From assembly GCF_004014775.2 (NCBI RefSeq), contig NZ_CP042808.1, positions 2,567,001 through 2,631,000 on the forward strand: a stretch of 64,000 bases of DNA, read 5' to 3'. The translations under genes were made by a program, and so were the position numbers. Below are positions 1-9,786 of this stretch, piece by piece. The notes under the pieces were generated by a model. It did not search any database. It had not been told where the DNA came from and was given only the letters and a program-made list of their open reading frames with translations. The first letter of the stretch is position 1; each line of letters begins with the position of its first letter. The stretch comes from Acetobacter oryzoeni (GTDB taxonomy: Bacteria > Pseudomonadota > Alphaproteobacteria > Acetobacterales > Acetobacteraceae).

Positions 1-1473
1 CTGTATGCCGAAACCGGTGCACGCATTGTTTCCTGCGTTGGTGGCATGGAACCCCGCAAGGAAGCCCGCGCTCTTGCCTCTGGCTGCCACATTGTTGTGG
101 GCACACCGGGCCGCCTGTGTGACCATCTGCGCCGCGGTGCGCTTGATCTTTCACACCTCAAAGCAGTGGTGCTGGATGAAGCAGATGAAATGCTTGATCT
201 CGGCTTCCGTGATGAGCTGGAAACCCTGCTGGACGCCATGCCCAAAGAGCGGCGCACCCTGCTGTTTTCCGCAACCATTGCACGCGATATTGCAGCCCTT
301 GCACGCCGCTATCAGCACGATGCCCTGCGCATTGATACAGTAGGTGCTAACACTCCCCATGCCGACATTACCTACCGCGCCGTTCTGACAGAACAGGGCG
401 ATATGGCTGGCACGGTTGTAAACGTGCTGCGGTTGATGGAATCCTCCGCTGCCATCGTTTTCTGCCACACACGTGAAGCGGTGCGCCAGTTGCAGGCGAT
501 TCTGACAGAACGCGGTTTTTCCTCCGTCGCCATTTCAGGTGATCTGGGGCAGAACGAGCGTAGCCGCGCCATAGAAAGCCTGCGCCACGGCCAAGCCCGT
601 GTGTGCGTGGCAACAGACGTGGCTGCCCGCGGTATTGATATTCCAGATTTGGGGCTGGTTATTCATGCCAGCCTGCCTTCCAACCCAGCTACCCTGCTGC
701 ATCGTTCCGGCCGTACAGGCCGTGCGGGCAAAAAAGGTACCTGTGTGTTGCTGGTACCGCCCGCACGTAGAAGATTGGCAGAGCGCCTGCTTCAGGCTGC
801 CAAGGTTACCGCAGAATGGAGTGGTGCCCCTACCCCGGCTGCCATTGCCACGGCCGATGCCGAACGCCTGTTAGGTGCTCCGTTCCTTTCTGCTCCAGCA
901 CCAGAAGATGCAGAAACGCAAACGCTAATCGGCCGCCTTACAGCTGAACACACGCCAGAACAGTTGGCTGCAGCCCTTGTTGGCCTATGGCATAAAAGCC
1001 TGCCGGCACCTGTTTCTGTGCGCGTCATTACACCAGATGCTCGTCGTGCTCCGCGTGAGCGTGATCCAAACCGCCCTGTGCGCGAAAGAGAACGCGCCCC
1101 TGCGATGGATGGCAAATGGTTCCGCCTTTCTGTTGGCCGTGAAGATCGGGCAGACCCCAAATGGCTGGTGCCCATGCTGTGCCGCTTGGGGAATATTAAA
1201 AAGCAGGATATCGGCTCTATCCGTATCACGCAGGACCACACACTGGTTGAAATTTCTCCTGATAAAGCCGAGCAGTTTGCGTCTTGCGCCTCTGCCACGG
1301 ACCCGGATGAAATTACAGTAGAACCAGCAGCAGCACCCCGCAAAGGCGGCGGTGGTGGTGGCGGGCCTCGCCCAGCTTATGCTGATCGAAAACCAAAAGG
1401 TGGCCGCTCTTTTGCGCCACGTCGGGAAGGTGCCAGCAAAAACGGTTCTTCCCGCAAGCGTAAGTCAAAATAA
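1..1473 (+). CDS. DEAD-box ATP-dependent RNA helicase, 5' end cut by window edge
   Basis: The frame is open from base 1, so the start and the Q/Walker A motifs lie outside the window; 490 residues are visible. Seen in order: TPGR (visible residues about 35-38), DEAD (59-62), SAT (about 90-92), then helicase domain 2 with ATDVAARGID and HRSGRTGRAG. A C-terminal domain around FRLSVGREDRADPKWLVPML resembles the DbpA-type RNA-binding domain, which in E. coli DbpA recognises 23S rRNA. The tail is Gly-, Arg- and Lys-rich, as is common in RNA-binding proteins. The likely role is ATP-driven RNA or ribosome remodelling in the cytoplasm. The exact paralogue (DeaD/CsdA-like or DbpA-like) cannot be settled without the N-terminus. 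A perfect hairpin follows the stop. Confidence 0.93.
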   Translation: MYAETGARIVSCVGGMEPRKEARALASGCHIVVGTPGRLCDHLRRGALDLSHLKAVVLDEADEMLDLGFRDELETLLDAMPKERRTLLFSATIARDIAALARRYQHDALRIDTVGANTPHADITYRAVLTEQGDMAGTVVNVLRLMESSAAIVFCHTREAVRQLQAILTERGFSSVAISGDLGQNERSRAIESLRHGQARVCVATDVAARGIDIPDLGLVIHASLPSNPATLLHRSGRTGRAGKKGTCVLLVPPARRRLAERLLQAAKVTAEWSGAPTPAAIATADAERLLGAPFLSAPAPEDAETQTLIGRLTAEHTPEQLAAALVGLWHKSLPAPVSVRVITPDARRAPRERDPNRPVRERERAPAMDGKWFRLSVGREDRADPKWLVPMLCRLGNIKKQDIGSIRITQDHTLVEISPDKAEQFASCASATDPDEITVEPAAAPRKGGGGGGGPRPAYADRKPKGGRSFAPRREGASKNGSSRKRKSK

Positions 1474-1490
1474 CTTTGTACTCCTCAACC

Positions 1491-1518
1491 CATCAGGCCG
1501 CATTCAAGCGGCCTGATG
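1491..1518. terminator. Hairpin between convergent genes
   Basis: A perfect 11-bp stem (CATCAGGCCGC and its complement) with a 6-nt loop lies between the helicase stop and the 3' end of the convergent repeat-protein gene. There is no strong T-run on either side, so it is a probable but not classical intrinsic terminator. Confidence 0.6.
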
Positions 1519-1533
1519 CAGTTTGAGCCAGCC

Positions 1534-2121
1534 TTACAAAGGCGGCAGAGTGGTTGCATCGCGCAGGTCTGAAGAAACCCGGTCTTTCTGAGCCTTCCAA
1601 GCCTTACGCGTATTTTCCCCCGCATTGTTCCAACGGTCTGTAACGTTCTTTTCTGCGTTGGTTACGCGGTCACGCTGCGCCTGTAGTCTTTCACGCGCTT
1701 CCTCACCGCTGTTGTTCCAACGATCCCGAACGCTCTTTTCCGCATTGGTGACACGGTCACGCTGTGCCTGCAGTTTCTCACGTGCTTCCTCACCGCTATT
1801 ATTCCAGCGATCCCGCACATTCTTTTCCGCGTTGGTGACACGGTCACGCTGTGCCTGCAGCTGTTCACGCGTTGCTTCAGTGCTGTTATTCCAACTGTTG
1901 CGCACCTGATCCCGCGCAGCCTGACCACTGTTTCTAAAACCAGATGTCAGATTATTGGCATCATTACGCACGCTATCACGCGTTGCATTCAGTTGGTCTT
2001 GTGCGTCCTGTTGCAGGCAACCTGTCAGAGACAGGCATGGATCAGCATGTGCCAAAGATGCCGTGCCAGCCAACGCTGCCACAGATAAACTCATCACCGC
2101 AAATTTCTGAATAAACCTCAT
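1534..2121 (-). CDS. Secreted protein with tandem 29-residue charged repeats
   Basis: 195 residues. The N-terminus has basic residues, a hydrophobic core and an AHA-like cleavage site near residue 26, so export to the periplasm is likely. After a short Cys-containing stretch (DPCLSLTGCLQ) the chain is built from near-identical 29-residue units with the core QAQRDRVTNAEKNVRDRWNN, rich in Arg, Asp, Glu and Asn with one Trp per unit. Such units should form a long amphipathic helix or coiled coil, similar in style to apolipoprotein- or YtxH-like stress proteins. No catalytic motif is seen and I do not recognise a named family. The gene stands alone, divergent from the S10 peptidase. Confidence 0.8.
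   Translation of the reverse strand: MRFIQKFAVMSLSVAALAGTASLAHADPCLSLTGCLQQDAQDQLNATRDSVRNDANNLTSGFRNSGQAARDQVRNSWNNSTEATREQLQAQRDRVTNAEKNVRDRWNNSGEEAREKLQAQRDRVTNAEKSVRDRWNNSGEEARERLQAQRDRVTNAEKNVTDRWNNAGENTRKAWKAQKDRVSSDLRDATTLPPL
1603..1890 (-). repeat. 87-bp tandem repeat inside the repeat-protein gene
   Basis: Equivalent positions recur exactly 87 bp apart, at 1651, 1738 and 1825 (TTC-GC-TTGGT-AC-CGGTCACGCTG), with degenerate partial units on both flanks. The period is 29 codons, so a gain or loss of a unit would keep the frame. The units differ by scattered synonymous changes, so this is not an assembly duplicate. Confidence 0.85.
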
Positions 2122-2278
2122 AATAACCTATTCTTTCTTCAATTCTGTCCACACGAAGTGGAGCGTTAATGAATTTTTAGACATGTAATTCTGGCAAAAA
2201 ATAGTCCACCCCGGCCCTTGCGAGAACACGATTGCAGACGCAGCATAGCGACAAGTATTTTCGAGAAACTCAAGGATC

Positions 2279-3871
2279 ATGCGTATCGTGATAAAATCTG
2301 TTTTCTACCCGGCAAAATGGCCAAGTTTTAGCAAGCTGAAGCTTGCTGGCTCTTTGGCGGTTGCCCTTAGCCTATCTACCGCAGCCATAGCCGCAACCGA
2401 GCCATCACCACCGCCAACCAAGCCCATACCCCCATTAACAGGCCCAGCTCCGGCACAAACGCAAACAGATACATTTCACAATGAAGCAGCCCTGCTGCCT
2501 CAGGATGCCATCACGCATCACACTGGCATTTTTGATAAGCGCAAGATCTCTTACACAGCCCATACCGGCACCCTGACGCTACGGGATGATGAGGGCGCCC
2601 CTACAGCACGTGTTTTTTACGTTGCCTATACGCAGGATGGTGTAGATCCGGCACATCGGCCCGTTGCCTATTTCTTTAACGGCGGCCCGGGTGCAGGCAC
2701 GGCTTACCTGCATTTAGGTGCAGCTGGACCTTCCGTTCTCTCTTTCCCCAATGGCAACCCGGCAGATGGTGCCAATGCCCAGCTTACTCCCAACACTGAA
2801 AGTTGGCTGGCTGCAGCGGATCTTGTGTTTATAGATGCACCCGGCACGGGCTGGTCTATCCCCACAGATGCCAAAAAAGCCGCCAAGACATTTTACGGTG
2901 TCAAACAGGATGCCCACGCATTTGCCAAGGCCATTCAACTTTGGGCACAAAGCAATAATCGGCAGATTTCTCCACGCTATCTTGCGGGTGAAAGTTACGG
3001 TGGCCTACGAGCAATTGAAGTTGCAGATGCCCTCGCGCAAGAACAAAACATTCTGGTCAACGGGATCATCATGATCTCACCTGCACTGGATATGACACTG
3101 CTGGACACAACCAACGATATTCTGGCAACCAGCTTTGTCCTGCCCTCTCTGGAAGCATCCCAACTGGCGCTCCAACATAAGCTCACACCAGAAAATGCCG
3201 CCGGACATTTGGATAGCGCATACCATTACGCCATTGGCCCATACCTCAGCACCTTGGCCAATACGCCACTTGCCGGAAATGCTGCACAAGATTTTTATGA
3301 AGACGTTGCCGCGCATTCCGGCATACCGCTTGAAACTGTCGTAAAAGAAAGCGGCATGCTGCAACCAGAAGCTCATGATGTGCGCAGCCGTGGTGGGCGA
3401 CTTTATTCTTTGTACGATGGTACGTTTTCTATTGCCGATCCATTCCCCGAAGGTGTGGAAAATGGTGCAAGCCCAGACCCGATTCTGGATGGCTTTACGC
3501 GTGCCTATGGCAGTGCATTTGAGCAATATGCCGCAACAAACCTGAACTTTCGCACGCCACTGACTTATTCACTATTGAACATGAAGGTGAATGAAGCGTG
3601 GGACTATCGAGATGGAAGCACCCCTCTTATCCGCCCCATTCCTACTCTCCGCCGTCTTTTAGCACTTAACCCGACATTACGGGTTTTTATTGCCAACGGG
3701 TATTATGATCTGGTCTGCCCCTTTGCTTCATCACGCTGGGTTGCTGAGCATATCCCTGTAGGCAGAAACCGTATTGCTCTGCATACCTACCCCGGCGGGC
3801 ATATGCTTTATATCCGTGCAGACAGCCGCGCAGCCCTTGCGCAAGATGCCAAAACTTTCATGACGCCATAA
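2279..3871 (+). CDS. Secreted S10 family serine carboxypeptidase-like protein
   Basis: 530 residues with an N-terminal signal or anchor segment (about 20-40) followed by a Pro-rich linker, so probably periplasmic. The oxyanion-hole motif NGGPGAG is present. The nucleophile is Ser239 in GESYGG, and the candidate triad is completed by Asp477 (YYDLVCPF) and His508 (YPGGHMLYI), in the order typical of peptidase family S10 (carboxypeptidase Y type). S10 enzymes release C-terminal residues, usually at acid pH, which would suit an acid-producing bacterium; that link is inference. The ATG follows AAGGATC. A strong terminator starts at the stop codon. Confidence 0.88.
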   Translation: MRIVIKSVFYPAKWPSFSKLKLAGSLAVALSLSTAAIAATEPSPPPTKPIPPLTGPAPAQTQTDTFHNEAALLPQDAITHHTGIFDKRKISYTAHTGTLTLRDDEGAPTARVFYVAYTQDGVDPAHRPVAYFFNGGPGAGTAYLHLGAAGPSVLSFPNGNPADGANAQLTPNTESWLAAADLVFIDAPGTGWSIPTDAKKAAKTFYGVKQDAHAFAKAIQLWAQSNNRQISPRYLAGESYGGLRAIEVADALAQEQNILVNGIIMISPALDMTLLDTTNDILATSFVLPSLEASQLALQHKLTPENAAGHLDSAYHYAIGPYLSTLANTPLAGNAAQDFYEDVAAHSGIPLETVVKESGMLQPEAHDVRSRGGRLYSLYDGTFSIADPFPEGVENGASPDPILDGFTRAYGSAFEQYAATNLNFRTPLTYSLLNMKVNEAWDYRDGSTPLIRPIPTLRRLLALNPTLRVFIANGYYDLVCPFASSRWVAEHIPVGRNRIALHTYPGGHMLYIRADSRAALAQDAKTFMTP

Positions 3872-3908
3872 AAAAAACGGGTGGGGAATTTCTTCCCCAC
3901 CCGTTTTT
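3872..3908. terminator. Bidirectional intrinsic terminator
   Basis: The stem AAAACGGGTGGGG / CCCCACCCGTTTT, loop AATTTCTT, has A-tract and T-tract flanks. It can end the S10 peptidase transcript (plus) and the rplM-rpsI transcript (minus). Confidence 0.9.
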
Positions 3909-3938
3909 GCCAAACGGTAAACCGTTTTTCCCGACAGA

Positions 3939-4427
3939 TCAGCGCTTGCTGAACTGGAAGGAACGACGTGCTTTGGCGCGACCGTATTTCTTACGTTCAA
4001 CCTTACGGGAGTCACGCGTAAGGAAGCCAGCAGCCTTAAGGATGCTGCGCAGTTCTGGTTCATAATGTGTCAGCGCACGGCTGATACCATGACGAACAGC
4101 ACCTGCCTGACCAGACAGACCACCACCGGTTACGGTGCAAACCACATCGAACTGGTTGTAGCGGTCAGATACAAGGAAAGGCTGGGTCAGCAGCATACGC
4201 AGCACGGGGCGCGCAAAGTAGGTGCCAACCGGGCGGCCGTTAACGGTGATTTCACCCTTGCCAGGCTTGATCCACACGCGAGCAACTGCGTCTTTACGAC
4301 GGCCCGTTGCATAGGAGCGGCCCTGAGCGTCACGCTTGGCTTCATAAACCGGGGCGTCAGAAGCAATTTCTGGAACCACGGTCTTCAGATCGGCCAGCGT
4401 GCCTGTACGTTCCTGAGTTTCAGACAT
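3939..4427 (-). CDS. rpsI: 30S ribosomal protein S9
   Basis: 162 residues. The N-terminal 30 residues are an extension often seen in alphaproteobacteria. The S9 core begins at [18 protein letters not shown] and ends with the diagnostic [11 protein letters not shown] tail that reaches the ribosomal P site. It lies 5 bp downstream of rplM, the conserved L13-S9 operon. Confidence 0.98.
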   Translation of the reverse strand: MSETQERTGTLADLKTVVPEIASDAPVYEAKRDAQGRSYATGRRKDAVARVWIKPGKGEITVNGRPVGTYFARPVLRMLLTQPFLVSDRYNQFDVVCTVTGGGLSGQAGAVRHGISRALTHYEPELRSILKAAGFLTRDSRKVERKKYGRAKARRSFQFSKR

Positions 4428-4432
4428 TCTGC

Positions 4433-4909
4433 TCAGCCCTTCTGCACGTTAACAACGTTCTTGCGGTTCATGGCCGCAACATCAAGCTGCTGGGGGTTCT
4501 GGCCAGCATGCGGGTGTTCTGAACCAGCATAAACATGCAGGCTGCGCATCTGCTGACGCTGCAGCGGACCGCGTGTGATCATGCGTTCCACAGCTTTTTC
4601 AACCAGCTGACCCGGATTCTTGCCTTCAAGGCGCTGCTTTACAGTACGTTCCTTGATGCCGCCGGGGTAACCGGTGTGATAGTGGAAGAGCTTCTGATCA
4701 GCCTTGCGGCCTGTCAGGGCAACTTTTTCCGCGTTGATGACAACAACGTGGTCACCGCAATCAACATGCGGAGTAAACTGAGGCTTATGCTTGCCGCGCA
4801 GGCGCTGGGCAATGATGACGGCGAGACGACCTAGAGCGAGACCTTCGGCATCGATCAGGATCCAGTTCTTCGTCACCTCCGCGGGCTTCAGCGAGAGGGT
4901 GGTCTTCAT
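4433..4909 (-). CDS. rplM: 50S ribosomal protein L13
   Basis: 158 residues with the L13 signatures [30 protein letters not shown] and the loop [10 protein letters not shown]. It is the first gene of rplM-rpsI. The ATG is preceded by a minus-strand leader of about 70 nt; no known autoregulatory element was recognised there. Confidence 0.98.
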   Translation of the reverse strand: MKTTLSLKPAEVTKNWILIDAEGLALGRLAVIIAQRLRGKHKPQFTPHVDCGDHVVVINAEKVALTGRKADQKLFHYHTGYPGGIKERTVKQRLEGKNPGQLVEKAVERMITRGPLQRQQMRSLHVYAGSEHPHAGQNPQQLDVAAMNRKNVVNVQKG

Positions 4910-5115
4910 GACACTGATTCCATACTAGAACAGTTGTGTATCCAAGATGGCGCCTTATGCGGTGCTCAAAACAAAAGGTCAAGCACTGTTTGCGTTGATG
5001 TCTGTATTTTCAGGGGGTTTTCTATAGGTAACATATTACCGTATCGGCGCTTGCAGCCCCATCCGCCATGCACTAAAGCTGGTTTTGTGTCCCGAAACAG
5101 TAGGATTTCCAACGG

Positions 5116-6447
5116 GTGAAGAAGAACGTTCTGGTCATGATTTCCGGCATTGCCATTCTAGGTGGCATTGGTTGGCTTGGTGCACGCCATGCCGAACACC
5201 TTATGCTGGACAAAAGCATAGAGCGTTTTAGGCAAACCTTGGGGCCTGATGCTTCTTTTACATATAAGAAAGCCACACCCGGTGTGCTGGGGCGCAGTGT
5301 AAAGTTTACCAGCCTCGTGTTCCGCCAAGGGCCAGAAACCATAACTGCAGATGAAGCAGAGGTTTCCAAGCCTGTTACCAAAGGCTCCGAGTCTCCACTT
5401 ATTGAGCATCTTACCTTCCGCAACTTTCAAATGGCAGATACGGCAGGCAGCCTGCATCTGGCAAAACTGGCCATGGAGGGCGTGACACTCCCTGTAAAGG
5501 AAGATGTGCACACACCAGCGCATACGCTTTCTATCCAGCATGCAGAGGCCACAAAGCTGCACGGGTTTATTGATAGCCTGCAATCCGATATTGCAGCCGA
5601 TACCGTTACGGTAGATGACTTTGGAGAAAGCATGGCCTCACACCTTGAGGCCACAAAGCTACAATTTTCTGCGGATGTGCCGCCTGCACGCCATGTTTCT
5701 GCTGACCATGTGGGCATTGATGGGCTGGATCTGGCCGGACTGTACAATAGCCTTACAACCGGAACAGCTTATACCGGCCGCAATGGCACCCGCGATATCC
5801 AGATTGACCACCTTGCCATTGATGGTGACAGCCCGCTTCTACGCGCTGTAAAAATTCTTTCCCATTCCAGCAGGTCTGAAGCGGCTGAACAGGAAGTTTC
5901 CAGCGTACAGGATGCAGAACTCTGGCCCAGCTTGCCCAATATGTCGTGGCTACCCGCCCTAGGTTATGATCGCCTACGTGCCTCTGTGGTTCTGAACGAC
6001 ACGCATGATCTCAAAACAGACAAATTGCATATTGAAGAATTGAGTGTAGATGCCGCCCAGATGGGCCGCCTGCATCTGGATGGAGATTTTGCCCAGGCAG
6101 GTTCTCATACTGTGGTAGCTGCAAATGCAGATATGCAGGTTTTACACATGCACATGAACTATATGGATCATGGGCTTGTGCCTAAAATACTGGATCAGGC
6201 TGCCAAGGCACGCAACATGAACCTGCAGGATATGCTGTCCGGCTGGCAGGAACAGACCAAACAGGGCAACAACCCGATTCTAACGCAAGCACTTGCCTAT
6301 GCTCTGCACCCTGAAAAAGGCCCGCTGGACATCTATATCCAGCCACAGCGCCCTCTTCCCCTCATGACAGTTCTGGCTTCTTTGGGGGCTGTGGGCGTGG
6401 CACCACAAATTGCGCAGCAGGTCGGCCTTTCCCTGCATACGCCGTAA
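5116..6447 (+). CDS. Membrane-anchored protein of unknown function
   Basis: 443 residues from a GTG start. One N-terminal hydrophobic segment (about 5-25) is followed by a large soluble, probably periplasmic region of alternating beta-like stretches with no recognised catalytic motif. Its shape (signal anchor plus a long beta-rich body) recalls YdgA/DUF945 or AsmA-like envelope proteins, but I cannot confirm a match. Its stop overlaps the start of the next gene by one base (TAATG), so the two are co-translated. Confidence 0.75.
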   Translation: MKKNVLVMISGIAILGGIGWLGARHAEHLMLDKSIERFRQTLGPDASFTYKKATPGVLGRSVKFTSLVFRQGPETITADEAEVSKPVTKGSESPLIEHLTFRNFQMADTAGSLHLAKLAMEGVTLPVKEDVHTPAHTLSIQHAEATKLHGFIDSLQSDIAADTVTVDDFGESMASHLEATKLQFSADVPPARHVSADHVGIDGLDLAGLYNSLTTGTAYTGRNGTRDIQIDHLAIDGDSPLLRAVKILSHSSRSEAAEQEVSSVQDAELWPSLPNMSWLPALGYDRLRASVVLNDTHDLKTDKLHIEELSVDAAQMGRLHLDGDFAQAGSHTVVAANADMQVLHMHMNYMDHGLVPKILDQAAKARNMNLQDMLSGWQEQTKQGNNPILTQALAYALHPEKGPLDIYIQPQRPLPLMTVLASLGAVGVAPQIAQQVGLSLHTP

Positions 6448-7319
6448 TGCTGCCTCCTCAGACATCCCAACCTGCGGCAGAGCCTGTGCATGTTATCGGG
6501 GCATCAGGCCGCTCCGGGCAAGCTGTGTGTCAGGCTTTGCGAGATCAGGGTATTCCTGTTGTTCCGATTGTGCGTAACGCCAGTCGGGCAGCAGGATTAG
6601 AAAATATCCGCGTTGCTGATCTCACAGCCCCTACTGAGCTGGTAAAACCCGCATTGGCAGATGCCACGCGTATTGTTTGCACAGCGCATGCGCGTAATAT
6701 CCCAGCCTTGCTAGCTGCGGCACCTGCTTCTGCCAAATTGGTATGTTTGGGCAGCACGCGCAAATTTACCCGCTGGCCCGATGCACACGGTAATGGGGTT
6801 CTGTTGGGTGAAAAAGCCCTGCTGGATTCCGGGCGAGATGGCATTATTTTACACCCCACCATGATTTATGGTGCACAGGGTGAAAATAACGTGCAGCGTC
6901 TGGCGGCACTCCTACGTTTTTTGCCTGTTATCCCTTTGCCCAATGGCGGCACAGCTTTGGTGCAACCCATCTGGCAGGGAGATGTGACTGCCAGTATTCT
7001 GGCCGCACTTGCACAAACATGGCATGGCCCACGCAGCCTTGTGATTGCCGGGAAAAATGCCGTAACCTACAAACAGTTTGTAACGTTGGTAGAACAGGCT
7101 AGCGGATTACGCTCGCGCCCATTTATTTCATTATCCGCCAAACTGCTTATGGCGTGTGCCCGTATAACAGCTCGGGTTCCCAGGCTACCTGAAATTGGGC
7201 CGGATGAAATTCGGCGTCTACTTGAAAACAAAAATTTTGATATTTCGCAGATGCAGGATTTTCTGGGTGTGTACCCCATAGACCTGCAAGAAGGATTGGC
7301 GCGTACCTTTAAAAGGTAA
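6447..7319 (+). CDS. NAD(P)-binding epimerase/dehydratase-like protein
   Basis: 290 residues. The N-terminus carries a Rossmann nucleotide-binding motif, GASGRSG (Gly18-x2-Gly21-x2-Gly24). A later HPTMIYGAQGENNVQRL segment is typical of atypical short-chain dehydrogenases of the NDUFA9/NmrA-like group. The classical catalytic YxxxK is not evident, so it may be a binding or chaperone-like member. It is translationally coupled to the preceding membrane protein. The substrate is unknown. Confidence 0.8.
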   Translation: MLPPQTSQPAAEPVHVIGASGRSGQAVCQALRDQGIPVVPIVRNASRAAGLENIRVADLTAPTELVKPALADATRIVCTAHARNIPALLAAAPASAKLVCLGSTRKFTRWPDAHGNGVLLGEKALLDSGRDGIILHPTMIYGAQGENNVQRLAALLRFLPVIPLPNGGTALVQPIWQGDVTASILAALAQTWHGPRSLVIAGKNAVTYKQFVTLVEQASGLRSRPFISLSAKLLMACARITARVPRLPEIGPDEIRRLLENKNFDISQMQDFLGVYPIDLQEGLARTFKR

Positions 7320-7335
7320 AAACCCGCCAATCCTT
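7291..7335. terminator. Possible convergent terminator overlapping a gene end
   Basis: The arms AAGGATTGGC and GCCAATCCTT enclose a smaller ACCTTT/AAAGGT hairpin, with the 5' arm inside the epimerase-like coding region. A short T-rich run (ACTTTTAG) follows. It lies between convergent genes, 13 bp from the phoU stop. Confidence 0.45.
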
Positions 7336-7347
7336 ACTTTTAGACAA

Positions 7348-8064
7348 TCAAGACTGTTTGTTGGCGTCTTTTCTGGCAGCTCCGCCTCTCGGGCGCACTG
7401 CAGGCAGCATATTGCCGGTAACAGCGTAATAAACCCGTTCTGCAATATTGGTGGCATGATCACCAATGCGTTCCAGATTTTTCGCGACAAACAGAAGATG
7501 GATACACGGGCCAATCTTGCGCGGGTCTTCCATCATATACGTCACTAGTTCGCGGAACATGGCTGTATACAGCTCATCCACAGCCGTATCCGCATTCCAC
7601 ACTTCCATGGCGCGGGTGCTGTCATTTTCCACCATAGCCTCAATAGCCTTGTGCAGGTTTTCCTGAACAAGGCGCGCCATGGCCCGTAATGGGCTAAAGG
7701 AAAATGCACCGTCCAGCGGTTCCACCTTCATGGCGCGGCGGGCAATGCTGGAGGCATAATCGCCAATACGTTCCAGATCACCGCTCATTTTCAGAACGGC
7801 AACAATCATGCGCAAATCCACCGCCATTGGCGCGCGCAGAGCCAGAATGCGGATCGCCAGCATTTCTGCCTCACGCTCCAGCGCATCCACCTCTGTATCC
7901 AGTTCAGGTGGTTCAATCGCGGCTTCTTCGTCCTGATCCACCACTGCGGCAATGGCCTGCGCTGTCTGGCGTTCCACCAAACCACCCATGCGGGCAACAA
8001 TTCCACGCAGCCGATCAAGCTCCTGATCGTATCGGGTAACGGTATGTGCGGGTTCGTTTCCCAT
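7348..8064 (-). CDS. phoU: Phosphate signalling complex protein PhoU
   Basis: 238 residues made of two PhoU repeats, each with the helical metal-binding pattern (ALRAPMAVDLRMIVAVLK with GDLERIGDYA; FVAKNLERIGDHATNIAE). PhoU connects the Pst transporter to the PhoR/PhoB two-component system and limits phosphate uptake. It is the last gene of pstC-pstA-pstB-phoU. The ATG has an AAAGGAA Shine-Dalgarno sequence 7 nt upstream. Confidence 0.96.
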   Translation of the reverse strand: MGNEPAHTVTRYDQELDRLRGIVARMGGLVERQTAQAIAAVVDQDEEAAIEPPELDTEVDALEREAEMLAIRILALRAPMAVDLRMIVAVLKMSGDLERIGDYASSIARRAMKVEPLDGAFSFSPLRAMARLVQENLHKAIEAMVENDSTRAMEVWNADTAVDELYTAMFRELVTYMMEDPRKIGPCIHLLFVAKNLERIGDHATNIAERVYYAVTGNMLPAVRPRGGAARKDANKQS

Positions 8065-8081
8065 AACGTGTTCCTTTCTGC

Positions 8082-8912
8082 TTACCCAAAGCGGCCGGTA
8101 ATATAATCCTGCGTCTGCTGCTCACGCGGGGTTGTGAACATACGTGCCGTGCTGTCCACTTCAATCAGCTTGCCCATATAGAAAAACGCCACCTGATCCG
8201 CACACCGCGCAGCCTGCTGCATGTTGTGCGTTACAATAGCAATGGTGAACTCCGTTTTCAGTTCATCCAAAAGTTCTTCAATACGGGCTGTGGAAACTGG
8301 ATCCAACGCACTTGTAGGTTCATCCAGCAGAATAACTTCAGGCCGTACAGCAATTGTGCGCGCAATGCACAAACGCTGCTGTTGGCCGCCAGACATGGCC
8401 GTAGCAGAACTGCTGAGCCTGTCCTGCACCTCAGACCACAAAGCCACGCGCCGCAGAGCATCCTCTACCCGTCCATCCATTTCTGAACGGGAAACACGCT
8501 CGTGCAGCCGAATACCAAAAGCAATATTATCGTAAATGGACATCGGGAATGGCGTGGGTTTCTGAAACACCATACCAATGCGAGAACGCAGAACGTTCAA
8601 GTCCACCCCGGCGGCCAGAATATTCTGGCCATCAAATATGACTTCGCCCGTGGCTTTCTGGCCCGGATACAGGTCATACATCCGGTTTAACACACGCAGC
8701 AGGGTAGATTTACCACACCCTGATGGACCGATCATGCCCGTTACGCTGCGTTCGGGAAAATTAAGAGAAATATCGTGCAGCGCGTGTGACTTGCCGTAAT
8801 AGAAATTCAGATCCCGCACCTGCAAGGCAATCGGGCGGGCATCTTTTTCTGTCTCAGCAACAGTCACTGTCTGCTCTGCGGCAACGGTTTCCGTTTGGAC
8901 CTCTACGCTCAT
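8082..8912 (-). CDS. pstB: Phosphate ABC transporter ATP-binding protein PstB
   Basis: 276 residues. Walker A is GPSGCGKST (62-70), the signature is [16 protein letters not shown], and Walker B is [14 protein letters not shown] 25-residue acidic N-terminal extension precedes the domain. PstB powers high-affinity phosphate import through PstA/PstC. It overlaps pstA by 4 bp, with GGAGGA before its ATG. Confidence 0.97.
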   Translation of the reverse strand: MSVEVQTETVAAEQTVTVAETEKDARPIALQVRDLNFYYGKSHALHDISLNFPERSVTGMIGPSGCGKSTLLRVLNRMYDLYPGQKATGEVIFDGQNILAAGVDLNVLRSRIGMVFQKPTPFPMSIYDNIAFGIRLHERVSRSEMDGRVEDALRRVALWSEVQDRLSSSATAMSGGQQQRLCIARTIAVRPEVILLDEPTSALDPVSTARIEELLDELKTEFTIAIVTHNMQQAARCADQVAFFYMGKLIEVDSTARMFTTPREQQTQDYITGRFG

Positions 8913-9784
8913 GTCCGTCCTCCACGGGTTCCTACCCGCACCACAATATTAATGACCAATACACCAAGTGTAACCAGCAGCGCACCTGTCCAGGCCTGCT
9001 GCATCCAATCCTGATAAGCGGAACCTGCATACTGGTAGATAGCTACGGGCAGGCTGGCCATGGGCCTGTTCATATCAACAGACCACTCGGAGTTCCCCAG
9101 TGATGTAAACAGCAGCGGTGCTGTTTCACCCGCCACACGTGCCACGGCCAGCAACACACCAGTAAGAATGCCACCGCGCGCTGCACGTAGGCAGATAAAC
9201 AGAATGACCCGCCATTTGGGGGCACCCAACGCAATACCTGCTTCGCGCATGGCAACGGGCACCAGATAAAGCATGTCCTCTGTTGTGCGCACCACAATCG
9301 GCATAGCCAGAATGGCAAGAGCCAAAGACCCCGCATAACCAGAAAAATGCCCCAGCGGCGCCACCAGCACCATATAGATAAACAGACCGATCAGAATGGA
9401 TGGGGCAGAAAGCAGCATGTCAGAAACAAAGCGCACCGTGCGCGCCAGCACGCTATTTGCTCCGTATTCTGCCAGATAAATACCTGTCAGCAGCCCGGCT
9501 GGTGTGCCCAGCAAAATGGCCAGCCCGGTTTGCAAAAGGCTACCCATAATGGCGTTTGCCAGCCCACCATTCTGGCCCGGTGCCGCCATGGAATGCGTAA
9601 ACAGGTTAATGCTCAGCCCAGCCAACCCGTTTTTAATCAGTGTCCACAAAATGGACCCCAAAACACACACAACAATCAGCATGGCCAGCCAGCTCAGACC
9701 GGTTGCCATTCTGTCGGTGATTTTTCTGCGCAATAGAAGCGAGGCAGAACGATCAGACCGAAGGAGAGAACGTGACGTAGCCAT
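8909..9784 (-). CDS. pstA: Phosphate ABC transporter permease PstA
   Basis: 291 residues with about six hydrophobic segments and the permease EAA-like loop [20 protein letters not shown]. Its motif PLLFTSLGN is typical of PstA. It lies 2 bp after pstC and overlaps pstB by 4 bp, so expression should be tightly coupled. Confidence 0.95.
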   Translation of the reverse strand: MATSRSLLRSDRSASLLLRRKITDRMATGLSWLAMLIVVCVLGSILWTLIKNGLAGLSINLFTHSMAAPGQNGGLANAIMGSLLQTGLAILLGTPAGLLTGIYLAEYGANSVLARTVRFVSDMLLSAPSILIGLFIYMVLVAPLGHFSGYAGSLALAILAMPIVVRTTEDMLYLVPVAMREAGIALGAPKWRVILFICLRAARGGILTGVLLAVARVAGETAPLLFTSLGNSEWSVDMNRPMASLPVAIYQYAGSAYQDWMQQAWTGALLVTLGVLVINIVVRVGTRGGRT

Positions 9785-9786
9785 TC

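Noticed and set aside
1603..1890. 87-bp repeats considered as a CRISPR array
   Set aside because: Units are contiguous, lack unique spacers, are in frame, and encode a repeated peptide in an exported protein.
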